A DNA stretch of 64,000 nt from an uncultured Colwellia sp. (GCA_913058395.1 CAJXQI010000019.1:1-64000), one strand, 5' to 3'. Numbered from the stretch's first letter, positions 48,590-56,751 are shown. Program-made: numbers and translations. Notes: generated by a model from the letters alone, not told the origin.

Positions 48590-48805
48590 GTTCATGATTA
48601 AAGTGCAGTGGAAGACTGTATTTTTTATGGCGAAACTTCTCTAAATAGTCAATTTTTTTAGGGATAGATCTATTGCCATACGGAGAAAAGTCTACGCTTT
48701 TAGCGATAATTGACTCAATTCTTACAACGCTTTTCAGTTTATTGTTTTTCTCTTTTATCAAAGTTAAGTTGTTATTTGCGTTAATGTTTTAAATCTTAAA
48801 CTTAT
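48590..48805 (-). pseudogene. Decayed 3' end of a second LRR lipoprotein gene
   Basis: The minus-strand frame reads NINANNNLTL, then KNNKLKSVVRIESIIAKSVD and FSPYGNRSIPKKIDYLEKFR. This parallels the end of the intact LRR protein (NRIETVIGIENIIDTNVYFS, IYGNSLSSDTLNYLENLRNN). A stop interrupts the repeat just upstream and the rest of the gene is missing. The last residues lose similarity. Confidence 0.75.
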
Positions 48806-48952
48806 TCCTAACTCAATAGATTATTTGCTAACGTTTTCGTTTCCTCATTATTTGCACATTCACTAGGTATATTTACTAACTAAGCTTTCATTTTATCTAT
48901 TCAAGTACATTGTTTGCTTTGCATCTGTCGGTAAATTTTAGGGGAAATCAAT

Positions 48953-51187
48953 ATGAGGTTTAACATGCGTTTTGTTTATTTATTCATTGTGGCGGGAGTT
49001 ATTAAACTTACAGGGTGTGGTGGTGGCGGAAGCAATGAAGAAGTTGCGACAGACAATGAAATTGTCCAGCCAACACCAATTGACGATAGTGCTGGGTCGT
49101 CGCCTGAACCAGAAGTTGATTCCGCGCCTAATATTCTTTTTATTCTTTCAGATGATCAAGGGCTTGATGCCTCAGCGCAATATAGTTTTAGCCAAGATGT
49201 ACCCATTACTCCGACGATGAATGAATTAGCTCAACAAGGTTTGGTGTTTGAAAACATGTGGGTTACACCAGCATGTACGACCACACGAGGTACAATAATC
49301 ACCGGTAAATATGGTGTAAATAGTGGTGTTGAAACAGTACCTGCAATTTTATCGACAGAACATGAAATTTTGCAGCAATATTTGAAACGCAATAGCGAAA
49401 CAGAAAGTTATCAGTCAGCGGTTTTTGGTAAGTGGCATTTAAGTACGGGTAATGGCAGTGAAACACATCCTAATGATGTTGGTGTTGATTATTATGCAGG
49501 TAGTTTATCTAATATTGACAACTATTATGATTGGTCATTAACGATCAATGGTGAAACTGAAAATACAACGGAATATCACTCAACAAAAATTACCGACTTA
49601 GCAATAGATTGGGTTAATGAGCAAACCTCGCCATGGTTTGCTTGGGTTGCCTATTCAGCGCCGCATACTCCATTTCATTTACCACCAAATTCGCTGCATG
49701 ATCGTGACTTATCAGGCACCGCTGATGATATTAGTCGTAATAAACGAGCGTACTATTTAGCGGCTGTTGAAGCCATGGATGCGGAAATTGGTCGATTACT
49801 CAACACGCTTGATGAAGCGACTCGTGATAATACAATTGTTATCTTTATTGGTGATAATGGTTCGCCGAGTGGTGTTATTGATACTTCAGTATTTGAAACT
49901 AATCATGCAAAAGGCACACTTTATCAAGGTGGCATCGCTGCTCCTTTTGTTATTTCTGGTAAAGGTGTAACACGAATAAATGAGAGAGAAGATGCTTTAG
50001 TTACCGCAACAGACTTATATGCCACTATTGCCGAAATTGCTGGCGTTAGTGAGACCAAAGTACATGACAGTAAAAGCTTCAAAGCGCTATTAACTGATTC
50101 AACCGCCGTGAGTAACAGCTATGCTTATACCGCGTTTAAGTCTGACAACGTTAGTGGTTGGGCAACTCGTTCCAATGACTACAAGTTAATTGAATTTGAA
50201 AGTGGTGAACAAGAGTTGTACTCATTATCTGATAACTTTGCTGAAACTAATGACCTATTACCTACTAATGATGCTTCGTTACTTGAGCAAGTGAGTAGTT
50301 TAGAAGCTGTAGCTGATCTTATTTATGGCACTGAAGACTCATCAGGACCTATCGATATAACTAATGTAATTTTAGTGAATAAAAGTGAGAATTGTGCTGA
50401 TTATATTGAGCAATTTACCTCGAACGTAAATGATGTGAATAACGGTATAGTTTTTCATGGCGACTTAGTTATTTCCCAAGTGGGAGATAAATGTGTGTTT
50501 CAAACTAATGCGATTCCCAATCATGACTTTAATGATGGTGGTAATGCCTTCCCCAATCATGTCAGCGAACAGAATGATCAGTTTGAAATAACCACTTCTC
50601 CTAATATTGCTAGCCAAGTAACCAGCATTTCATTGCAAATGGACAACGCTATTATGCTCAATGGTGTGAAAGTTGATTTACTGGCAGCGGGCTGTTTTGG
50701 TATTGGCAATGGTAAAGTTGGTTGTAATGATATGGCACAACCTTGGCGATATGACCCAATGCATGAGGCGAATGGCTTTGCTGTCGATTCCCACAACGCA
50801 CATGCGCAACCTGATGGAACATATCACTATCACGGCTCACCTCTTGCACTATTTGATGATAGCGACAATCAAGACTCACCAGTGGTTGGTTTTGCGGCAG
50901 ACGGCTTCCCTATCTTTGGCTCTTACTTTGATGACCAAGGTAATATTCGAAAGGCATTATCGAGTTATCGCTTGAAATCAGGAACACGTCCAAGTGGCAC
51001 TGGCGAACCGGGTGGAACTTATGATGGCGCTTTTAGAGATGACTATGAATATATTGAGGGCGTTGGTGATTTAGATGAATGTAACGGCATGACAAAAGAC
51101 GGCGTTTATGGCTATTACATTACAGAAAGTTACCCCTATGTATTAGCGTGTTTTTCAGGAACACCTGATGGTAGTTTCAATAAATAA
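48953..51187 (+). CDS. Sulfatase-like lipoprotein fused to a YHYH domain
   Basis: The 744-residue protein has a lipobox LTGC (Cys22) and Gly/Ser/Pro-rich linker, a sulfatase domain (about 57-450: NILFILSDDQGLD metal site, FGKWHLS, IFIGDNGSPSG) and a C-terminal YHYH domain (about 470-740, containing DGTYHYHGSP at 621-630 and VVGFAADGFPIFG). The formylglycine position reads C108-T-T-T-R112 rather than the usual C-x-P/A-x-R. It is presumably anchored in the outer membrane. The start ATG has GGGGA eight bases upstream. The substrate (sulfated polysaccharide or other ester) is unknown. Confidence 0.85.
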   Translation: MRFNMRFVYLFIVAGVIKLTGCGGGGSNEEVATDNEIVQPTPIDDSAGSSPEPEVDSAPNILFILSDDQGLDASAQYSFSQDVPITPTMNELAQQGLVFENMWVTPACTTTRGTIITGKYGVNSGVETVPAILSTEHEILQQYLKRNSETESYQSAVFGKWHLSTGNGSETHPNDVGVDYYAGSLSNIDNYYDWSLTINGETENTTEYHSTKITDLAIDWVNEQTSPWFAWVAYSAPHTPFHLPPNSLHDRDLSGTADDISRNKRAYYLAAVEAMDAEIGRLLNTLDEATRDNTIVIFIGDNGSPSGVIDTSVFETNHAKGTLYQGGIAAPFVISGKGVTRINEREDALVTATDLYATIAEIAGVSETKVHDSKSFKALLTDSTAVSNSYAYTAFKSDNVSGWATRSNDYKLIEFESGEQELYSLSDNFAETNDLLPTNDASLLEQVSSLEAVADLIYGTEDSSGPIDITNVILVNKSENCADYIEQFTSNVNDVNNGIVFHGDLVISQVGDKCVFQTNAIPNHDFNDGGNAFPNHVSEQNDQFEITTSPNIASQVTSISLQMDNAIMLNGVKVDLLAAGCFGIGNGKVGCNDMAQPWRYDPMHEANGFAVDSHNAHAQPDGTYHYHGSPLALFDDSDNQDSPVVGFAADGFPIFGSYFDDQGNIRKALSSYRLKSGTRPSGTGEPGGTYDGAFRDDYEYIEGVGDLDECNGMTKDGVYGYYITESYPYVLACFSGTPDGSFNK

Positions 51188-51234
51188 TTGAAGCTTTATT
51201 AAAACTTTGCATACATAGTGCAGCTTAACTTGCT

Positions 51235-52113
51235 TTATTTTTGATGCAAGAAATCAGTAATTATAGTTTGTAGATACTTGTTTCTTGCACTTTCAAAAGC
51301 TGTTTTATTCTGACAAAGGTATAAGCTTTCACTGACAGGCTTTGCTAGCGGATGAATGCAAATGTGTTCTTGCTGATGAAAGGCATTTACCGCATGTAAA
51401 GGTAAAACGGTAAAACCGATATTTCGGCTAACGGGTTCAAGAATAAGGCTAATTTGATTGGAAAATCCTTTATGTGCAAATTGGTCTATATGTTCAAATT
51501 CTTTGAAATTCTCAGTAAGCAATAAATTCGCATGATGCTCAACATCAGGATGCAAGATAAAGCCTAAATCACCCAATACTTGCCAGTTTATTTTTTTCAC
51601 CTTATTGCTGGTAACTAACACTAAAGGCTCTAAGGCTATTTTTTGGCTGGTTAATTTACTTGTTTTAGTGGTTTCCGTCATTAAGCCAATATCTATTTTA
51701 CGCTCAATTAACGCCTGTTCAATGCTCTGGTTTGGCGCAAAAGTATAGTCGAGAGACAGTTTTGGATGAGTTTTCTGAATATCAAGTAACTGAGGGTATA
51801 GCTTTAATCCAACACTACCAGGAGATGATATACGGATGTTGCCAACATAGGCGTCATCTTGCTTTATTGATGTGGCAAGGTCATCACTTGCCTGTAGTAG
51901 TTGCTTACCATTTTGATATAAGCGTACACCGGCATCGGTTAAGGTAAAAGATTTACCTTCTCTGAGTAACAGGGCTACGTCTAATTGTTGTTCAAGCTTT
52001 TGAATATGTTGACTAACACCCGACTGTGTCATAAACAGGGCAGTGGCGGTGTGGGTAAAATGTCCCAGTTCAGCTAATGTGCAATAAGTTTTTAACCATA
52101 GCGGATTTATCAT
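51235..52113 (-). CDS. LysR-family transcriptional regulator
   Basis: The 292-residue protein has an N-terminal winged helix (YCTLAELGHFTHTATALFMTQSGVSQHIQKLEQQL) and a periplasmic-binding-like effector domain (VGNIRISSPGSVGLKLYP onward). It converges on the sulfatase gene. A dyad ATGATAA-N12-TTATCAT lies 27 bases upstream of its start. The target and effector are unknown. Confidence 0.93.
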   Translation of the reverse strand: MINPLWLKTYCTLAELGHFTHTATALFMTQSGVSQHIQKLEQQLDVALLLREGKSFTLTDAGVRLYQNGKQLLQASDDLATSIKQDDAYVGNIRISSPGSVGLKLYPQLLDIQKTHPKLSLDYTFAPNQSIEQALIERKIDIGLMTETTKTSKLTSQKIALEPLVLVTSNKVKKINWQVLGDLGFILHPDVEHHANLLLTENFKEFEHIDQFAHKGFSNQISLILEPVSRNIGFTVLPLHAVNAFHQQEHICIHPLAKPVSESLYLCQNKTAFESARNKYLQTIITDFLHQK

Positions 52114-52140
52114 AATAAAACATACTCATAAAAATAGAAA

Positions 52141-52166
52141 ATGATAATTATTTCATACCTTATCAT
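52141..52166. promoter_or_regulatory. 26-bp dyad upstream of the LysR gene
   Basis: ATGATAA, 12 bases, TTATCAT is a perfect 7-bp inverted repeat with the T-N11-A spacing usual for LysR binding sites. It contains GATAATTATT, which is Fur-like, but the right half does not fit a 7-1-7 Fur box. Confidence 0.5.
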
Positions 52167-52472
52167 GTGTTCTATAGATTATCCTACTAGGTTTATACAA
52201 TTAATGGTTCATTATTTATAGTCAATATATAGGTGATGCTGATGTTGCGAAAATGTATCGCTCCCTTTGTTATTTTTCCATAGTGATAACTATATCGTTG
52301 ACCTTTATGGAAAATTATTTTGTTCAAACTTTGGTTTTATTCATACTCTGAGCAGAACTATGCCGTAGGACTACCAACCGAAGATATTCCCATCTAGCCG
52401 ATAGCAAGGTTAAGCGGATATTCCTGAATGAATAGATCATTCTGAGATTTAAAATGCGCCTAAAACTAACAT

Positions 52473-52502
52473 TGAACTTTATTGCTGATTCTTTCGTATT
52501 TA
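52473..52502 (+). promoter_or_regulatory. ECF (ChrR-partner) promoter of the small-protein operon
   Basis: TGAACT (52473-52478), 16 bases, CG, TATTTA (52497-52502). Same layout as five other promoters in this island. Start of transcription near 52509, 20 bases before the ATG at 52529. Confidence 0.6.
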
Positions 52503-52528
52503 TTAGAAATCAATATCGGAGAATTGTT

Positions 52529-52798
52529 ATGCATTCAAATTCAACATCTTGTTTACTGCCTGTGATAATTGGTGTTTCAGATTCAAGTCACTATTTAGTT
52601 GGAATGATAGACTCGAGAGATAACCTTGGCGGCTTAGAACAAAATACAAAGGCAGCAATGTTTACATCGCTAGTCGATGCTAAAGCCTATTTACGCCGAC
52701 ATAATATTTTTTCAGCATTACTTGAGTTTCAAAGTGCTTATGATGAAATGTGTGGTCAGTCTACTTTTGGTTGTTATCGTGAAAAGGTTTCATTTTAA
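52529..52798 (+). CDS. Small protein of unknown function
   Basis: The 89-residue protein starts MHSNSTSCLLPVIIGVSDSS and continues YLVGMIDSRDN and a C-terminal helix with DAKAYLRRHNIFSALLEFQSAYDEM. The frame is open to 52454, but GGAG eight bases before 52529 and a promoter at 52473-52502 make that earlier start impossible for this transcript. No family is named with confidence. The stop overlaps the next start (TAATG). Confidence 0.7.
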   Translation: MHSNSTSCLLPVIIGVSDSSHYLVGMIDSRDNLGGLEQNTKAAMFTSLVDAKAYLRRHNIFSALLEFQSAYDEMCGQSTFGCYREKVSF

Positions 52799-53064
52799 TG
52801 ATGGAAAAAAATCAAATTGTTTTAAATGATGTATTGCAGGCTTTTAATTTAGTTCTTGTTAAAGGCTATAAAGTTGATAGTTGTTATGAGTATCAGGGAG
52901 TGAAAGCTTGGCATGATTTTGATGGCTATACTTGCTTTTTAAGTTATAAAGATCTGACATTAACATTACTTTTTCATGGTCGTTATACGGTAGATTTTCA
53001 GCAACAAGAAACCTTGAGTACCTTTGTATCTAAGGTTAATAAACTATTGGCTTCAAAGGCATGA
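52798..53064 (+). CDS. DUF3081 family protein
   Basis: The 88-residue protein has a helix (VLNDVLQAFNLVLVKGYKVD) then WHDFDGYTCFLSYKDLTLTLLFHGRYTVDFQQQE, the DUF3081 pattern (FDGYT...L.FH.KY..D). The function is unknown. It overlaps both neighbours by 1 and 4 bases, so the three genes are translationally coupled. Either of two adjacent ATGs may be used. Confidence 0.82.
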   Translation: MMEKNQIVLNDVLQAFNLVLVKGYKVDSCYEYQGVKAWHDFDGYTCFLSYKDLTLTLLFHGRYTVDFQQQETLSTFVSKVNKLLASKA

Positions 53065-53276
53065 ACAGAGTAAGCCCGAAAGTGCTCTTACATAGTAAAT
53101 GGACTAAGCTGAATGTTGAAAATAGAGAAAAGCATTTTATTATTACAAAGGTTCTATTTGATGAGCAGAATAATGTTGTTGAATGCATAATAACTGCGGT
53201 TATTAATAAGCGAGAGTATTCCATTAACTGGCGAGATTTAAAAAAGCCAACACTTTGGCGGTTTGGTTGGCAGTGA
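53061..53276 (+). CDS. TIGR02450-family Trp-rich protein
   Basis: The 71-residue protein reads NRVSPKVLLHSKWTKLNVENREKHFIITKV, then INKREYSINWRDLKKPTLWRFGWQ, the TIGR02450 signature (N.I.PK.LL.SKWT...KEKHF...). The function is unknown, but homologues commonly sit near photolyase and ChrR clusters (recollection). It is last in the three-gene operon. Confidence 0.88.
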   Translation: MNRVSPKVLLHSKWTKLNVENREKHFIITKVLFDEQNNVVECIITAVINKREYSINWRDLKKPTLWRFGWQ

Positions 53277-53287
53277 AATGCTGGCGT

Positions 53288-54025
53288 TTACCACTTAATT
53301 TCTTTACCTTGCCAATCTAAAAAACTAGCCTTTTGATCAAATGCCTGTACGGCAATGATCTTTAAAAGCTGTTGCGCTACAAACTTTGCGGTAAATAATT
53401 TACCTTCCGGAACATTTTTCTGAAATGGCTTTGACAGTTTTGTGTCTGTTGTGCCAGGGTGGAAAATAATAACTTTTGTATTTTTTGAACGTCTTGAAAG
53501 CTCTATCGCAACATTTTTTAGCATCATGTTCAAAGCTGACTTTGATGCTCGATAGCTATACCAACCTCCTAAATTATTGTCTTCTATACTGCCGACACGA
53601 GCACTAAAAACAACGAGTCTACAGTCTTCTTTTGAAGTAAGTAAAGGTACTAATGCTTTTATCCAAAGTATTGGGGTTAAAGCATTTACTTGCACAATAG
53701 ATAAGAAAGATTCCGCACAAAAATCTTCGATACGTTTTTCTGGGGTTATAACATGGTTGTGCAACAAACCGTGGCAAATGTATATTTGCTTAAGCACTAA
53801 ATTTTCGACTTTCCTAATTTCATTAACTGTATTTTCGATCGTAGATGGCTGGTAATCATCAATCAATATTTTAGTCAGCTGCACAGAAGTAATATTGTCA
53901 TATGTTGAGAGATCTCGACTGATAATAATTATATTTGTGTTGGACTTCGCTGCTAAGAGTTCTAGCACCACGGCTTGAGCTATAGCGCTACTAGCCCCTA
54001 TTATTAATATATTGTCTTTAGACAT
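53288..54025 (-). CDS. Short-chain dehydrogenase/reductase
   Basis: The 246-residue Rossmann enzyme has the cofactor motif IGASSAIAQA (variant of TGxxxGIG), catalytic Ser in VFSARVGS and the YxxxK motif YRASKSALN, with HPGTTDTKLS near the end. The frame extends to 54148, but GGAG stands just before the ATG at 54025 and the extra residues are not SDR-like. It follows DUF3429 by 41 bases. SDRs of this subtype (CsgA-like) recur in ChrR/photolyase islands. Confidence 0.9.
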   Translation of the reverse strand: MSKDNILIIGASSAIAQAVVLELLAAKSNTNIIIISRDLSTYDNITSVQLTKILIDDYQPSTIENTVNEIRKVENLVLKQIYICHGLLHNHVITPEKRIEDFCAESFLSIVQVNALTPILWIKALVPLLTSKEDCRLVVFSARVGSIEDNNLGGWYSYRASKSALNMMLKNVAIELSRRSKNTKVIIFHPGTTDTKLSKPFQKNVPEGKLFTAKFVAQQLLKIIAVQAFDQKASFLDWQGKEIKW

Positions 54026-54066
54026 TATCAGCTCCTGTGATTTATGTGTTTTGAATTGAAATATTT

Positions 54067-54477
54067 TTACCACAATAAAAAGGCAATAATATGTATCAAA
54101 ATGACTAGCGCGGTTAAGTGGAAACGCATTATTAGATAATCCCTGCAATTAGGGGCATTGCGGTCAAAGAAATACTCGCAACCTAACAGCGCCGAGTATG
54201 ATGTCGCTAATACTATGATTGCAACTTGGTGAGAACAAAGTAACGAGGCAAAGGCTAGTAAGCTAAAAAGGTTACTTAGCAGTTGTCGTTTTGTATTTAC
54301 ATTACTACTTTGCTGTCGCCATAACGTTCCTGAAACAAAACTGAGGATAATAGCACTGTAGAATATAAATATTTGTGCGGGCGACTGAGTAAATAACTTT
54401 ACGTCTGTGTAATCTAAAGCCAATGTTAATGCGAAAGGTGCAAGGCCTAAATAGCCTAAATACTGTTTTGTTTGCAT
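54067..54477 (-). CDS. DUF3429 membrane protein
   Basis: The 136-residue protein has five hydrophobic segments: YLGYLGLAPFALTLAL, IFIFYSAIILSFVSGTLWRQ, LLSNLFSLLAFASLL, VAIIVLATSYSALLG and LTALVILIHIIAFLL. The SGTLW motif is typical of DUF3429. The function is unknown. It is the first gene of a two-gene unit with the SDR, with an ECF-type promoter 29 bases upstream. Confidence 0.88.
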   Translation of the reverse strand: MQTKQYLGYLGLAPFALTLALDYTDVKLFTQSPAQIFIFYSAIILSFVSGTLWRQQSSNVNTKRQLLSNLFSLLAFASLLCSHQVAIIVLATSYSALLGCEYFFDRNAPNCRDYLIMRFHLTALVILIHIIAFLLW

Positions 54478-54505
54478 AAAAATCCCTTCAAATTGTTTCT
54501 CTTAT

Positions 54506-54535
54506 GTTTTACGAAAGTTATCGGTTATTCGATCA
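54506..54535 (-). promoter_or_regulatory. ECF promoter of DUF3429-SDR
   Basis: On the minus strand: TGATCG (54535-54530), 16 bases, CG, TAAAAC (54511-54506). Start of transcription near 54500, about 22 bases before the ATG. Confidence 0.75.
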
Positions 54536-54605
54536 TAAAAGGTACTATTTAGTTATTTTTAAAGTGATTTAAATTTTAGTTTTATGATCTAAATAGCAAC
54601 TCAAT

Positions 54606-54635
54606 TAATCTAATTCAGCACCTAGTACGTATAGC
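54606..54635 (+). promoter_or_regulatory. ECF promoter of the DUF2878 operon
   Basis: TAATCT (54606-54611), 16 bases, CG, TATAGC (54630-54635). One mismatch from TGATCT at -35. The leader to the ATG at 54669 is about 27 bases. Confidence 0.6.
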
Positions 54636-54668
54636 TACTTAACATTAAAAGAAGGTAGTGATGCGACG

Positions 54669-55196
54669 ATGAAAAATTTATCCTATAGGTTGAGTAAATG
54701 GAGCATAGTTAACCTAGTCGGTTTCAATATAACTTGGCTTGGACTGATTTTTTTCGGTAATAGCTTTATTCCTTTTGCCGCTACTTTGTTTATTTTTCAC
54801 TTATATTTTCAAGCAGAAAAAAATGAGTTAGTACTTATCCTACTTGTAGCAACCATAGGTGTGTTACTCGACAGTACATTGGAGTACAACAGCATATTTG
54901 TTTTTCCTAAAACTGAATATATTCCTCTTTGGTTAATTACTCTTTGGTTCTGTTTTGCTGCGACCATTCGACATAGTTTAGGTTTTTTAGCGCAATCGAA
55001 AATACTGCAACTTTTAGTTGGTGGCATTGCCGCGCCACTAAGTTATTTGGCAGGGGCAAAATTCTCCGTAGTGCACTTAACTTTATCTACAGGCTTAAGC
55101 TACTTATTACTTGCATGTATTTGGGGGCCGTTATTAGTTGTTATTTTTTTGATGAGTGAAAGGGTAGGTATAGAGGAGAAGTGTTATGCGGAATAA
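54669..55196 (+). CDS. DUF2878 membrane protein
   Basis: The 175-residue protein has about five membrane helices. Segments such as VLLDSTLEYNSIFVFP, YIPLWLITLWFCFAATIRHSL and GGIAAPLSYLAGAKF match the DUF2878 pattern. The function is unknown. It overlaps the next gene by 11 bases. The set DUF2878, chalcone-isomerase-like, DUF3833 is a recurring trio in marine ChrR islands (recollection). Confidence 0.88.
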   Translation: MKNLSYRLSKWSIVNLVGFNITWLGLIFFGNSFIPFAATLFIFHLYFQAEKNELVLILLVATIGVLLDSTLEYNSIFVFPKTEYIPLWLITLWFCFAATIRHSLGFLAQSKILQLLVGGIAAPLSYLAGAKFSVVHLTLSTGLSYLLLACIWGPLLVVIFLMSERVGIEEKCYAE

Positions 55197-55821
55197 AATA
55201 ATTAGCCACCTAACATTGAAGACTCTTAAAATATTCTGCACTAGTCTGTGTATATCAAGCTACGTCATCGCAGATGATGCCAAGGTAAACTTAAAGGATA
55301 TTGAAATTGCCAATTCGAATAGTTGCCAAACCGTTAATGCTAAACCCTTAACCAGCAGTAATTTCGGTAAGCTAATTGAAAATAATAATTTGAAATTATT
55401 GGGAACGGCGAAGTTTTCAGTACTTTTTTGGGATATTTATGAAAGCAGATTACTCACTTCTGATGGGCAATTGCCGTTAAGTCACCCCTGTCAGTATTCT
55501 ATGTTTGAAATAAAATATTTGCGAGACATCACTAAGCAAGAGTTAATAGAGAATACTGTTGCTCAGTGGCAGCATTTAGCAATAACTGAGAAAGAATACC
55601 AACCGTATTTGGTAGCACTAAAAAATATTTGGCCTGATATTAGAGCTGGTGACCAACTTATCTTACTTAACAATGCGACAACAACTCTGTTTTATTTCAA
55701 CCAACAAAAAGTTGGTGAAATTGAAAGTGAAGTATTCGCCGATTTATTTTTACGAATTTGGTTAGATGAAAACACTAGTGAGCCAACATTGCGTAAGCAG
55801 CTTCTAGGAGAATTAATATGA
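55186..55821 (+). CDS. Exported chalcone-isomerase-like domain protein
   Basis: The 211-residue protein has a signal peptide (to about residue 30) and a body with LLGTAKFSVLFWDIYESRLLTSDGQLP, FEIKYLRDITKQELIENTVAQW and a C-terminal LRIWLDENTSEPTLRKQLLG. This is the pattern of bacterial chalcone-isomerase-like proteins, which lack known isomerase activity. It is likely periplasmic. It overlaps its neighbours on both sides (11 and 4 bases). Confidence 0.88.
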   Translation: MRNKIISHLTLKTLKIFCTSLCISSYVIADDAKVNLKDIEIANSNSCQTVNAKPLTSSNFGKLIENNNLKLLGTAKFSVLFWDIYESRLLTSDGQLPLSHPCQYSMFEIKYLRDITKQELIENTVAQWQHLAITEKEYQPYLVALKNIWPDIRAGDQLILLNNATTTLFYFNQQKVGEIESEVFADLFLRIWLDENTSEPTLRKQLLGELI

Positions 55822-56369
55822 AGAGCTTTTATAGATTGAGCATATTGCTGATAGTTCTATTATCGTTGTCGAGTTGCACGACAAAGTTAGCAGAATACCA
55901 AGCAACATCACCTACCTTCGATATCAAAACATACTTCACTGGCAATATTGTGGCTTGGGGCATGGTTCAAGATTATACCAACAATGTTACTCGCCGCTTT
56001 TGTGTAGAAATTGATGGTCAATGGCAAGGTAATAAAGGGCTACTTAAAGAAGTGTTTTATTTTGTTGATGGTGAGGTAAGTTATCGTAATTGGCAGTTAA
56101 CAAAACTTGCGCAAGGTAAATATCAGGGCAGTGCCGAAGATGTTGTAGGTCAAGCCTATGGCCAGCAGGTTGGCTTTGCTTTTCAATGGCAGTACAACTT
56201 ACTAGTGCCAATTGATGGTGACCAAATACAGTTTTCACTTGATGATTGGATGTATCAAATTGATGAATATCGTGTTTTCAATCGTACTGAAATGAAAAAG
56301 TTTGGTGTCACACTAGCTGAAATTACGTTATTTTTTGATAAGCAATTACCGGATAAAAAGTGCCAATGA
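55818..56369 (+). CDS. DUF3833 lipoprotein
   Basis: The 183-residue protein has a lipobox LSSC (Cys19). The body reads DIKTYFTGNIVAWGMVQDYTNNVTRRFCVEIDGQWQ...LLKEVFYFVDGE...YQGSAEDVVGQAYGQQ...DDWMYQIDEYRVFNRTEMKKFGV, the DUF3833 pattern. It has a lipocalin-like flavour and may bind a lipid or pigment, but that is unproven. ATGA overlaps the previous stop. Confidence 0.9.
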   Translation: MKSFYRLSILLIVLLSLSSCTTKLAEYQATSPTFDIKTYFTGNIVAWGMVQDYTNNVTRRFCVEIDGQWQGNKGLLKEVFYFVDGEVSYRNWQLTKLAQGKYQGSAEDVVGQAYGQQVGFAFQWQYNLLVPIDGDQIQFSLDDWMYQIDEYRVFNRTEMKKFGVTLAEITLFFDKQLPDKKCQ

Positions 56370-56498
56370 GCATATATTTGTTGTTGGCTACCCGACAAAA
56401 TTAAATAATTTTCGCACCAAATTACAAGCTCAGACTCTAAATTCTCTTGCGGCTCAATTTAAGCATTTTAGTTAAACTACTAGCTTAAAAACTAATTG

Positions 56499-56560
56499 AT
56501 TAATTAATTGAATAATTAATTGAATAATTAATTGAATAATTAATTGAATAATTAATTGAA
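56499..56560. repeat. 12-bp minisatellite, about five units
   Basis: TTAATTGAATAA is repeated in tandem with exact 12-base spacing of its ATTG (56510, 56522, 56534, 56546, 56558) in the spacer before the fasciclin gene. Each unit is a multiple of three bases, so it is frame-neutral. Confidence 0.9.
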
Positions 56561-56655
56561 TATATTGACTAAATTCTGCATCAGAAACGCTTTCATTTCT
56601 TCGTTCAATCCAAGCAATACGCGCATACTGATGATAAAGATCACCGGCTAAAAAT
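56560..56655 (-). pseudogene. Possible coding remnant on the minus strand
   Basis: One minus-strand frame reads FLAGDLYHQYARIAWIERRN then ESVSDAEFSQYIQ and continues into the 12-bp repeat as IQLI repeats. The composition is protein-like, but there is no start codon and no known family. Confidence 0.35.
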
Positions 56656-56679
56656 AATTAATTTTATTCAAATTATTTA

Positions 56680-56709
56680 TGATCTGTTTGATTTTTAGCC
56701 TCGTAATTC
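56680..56709 (+). promoter_or_regulatory. ECF promoter of the fasciclin gene
   Basis: TGATCT (56680-56685), 16 bases, CG, TAATTC (56704-56709). Leader about 36 bases before the GTG at 56752. Confidence 0.75.
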
Positions 56710-56751
56710 TACCTGTAATGCAAATAAGTGTTTAAATAAGAGGGTAAGCAG

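Noticed and set aside
48396-48761. 121-codon minus-strand frame as an intact gene
   Set aside because: It overlaps the hydrolase gene antisense and its first third matches the end of the LRR protein; treated as a decayed LRR 3' end instead.
52138-52156. Fur box before the LysR gene
   Set aside because: The left half TGATAAT fits, but the right half does not; the longer dyad ATGATAA-N12-TTATCAT explains the sequence better.
54585-54616. TGATCT at 54585 as the -35 of the DUF2878 operon
   Set aside because: The nearest TA-rich -10 is 20 bases away and lacks the preceding CG. The pair at 54606/54630 keeps the exact spacing of the other five promoters.
56499-56560. CRISPR-like array
   Set aside because: Units are contiguous 12-mers with no spacers and no cas genes nearby.
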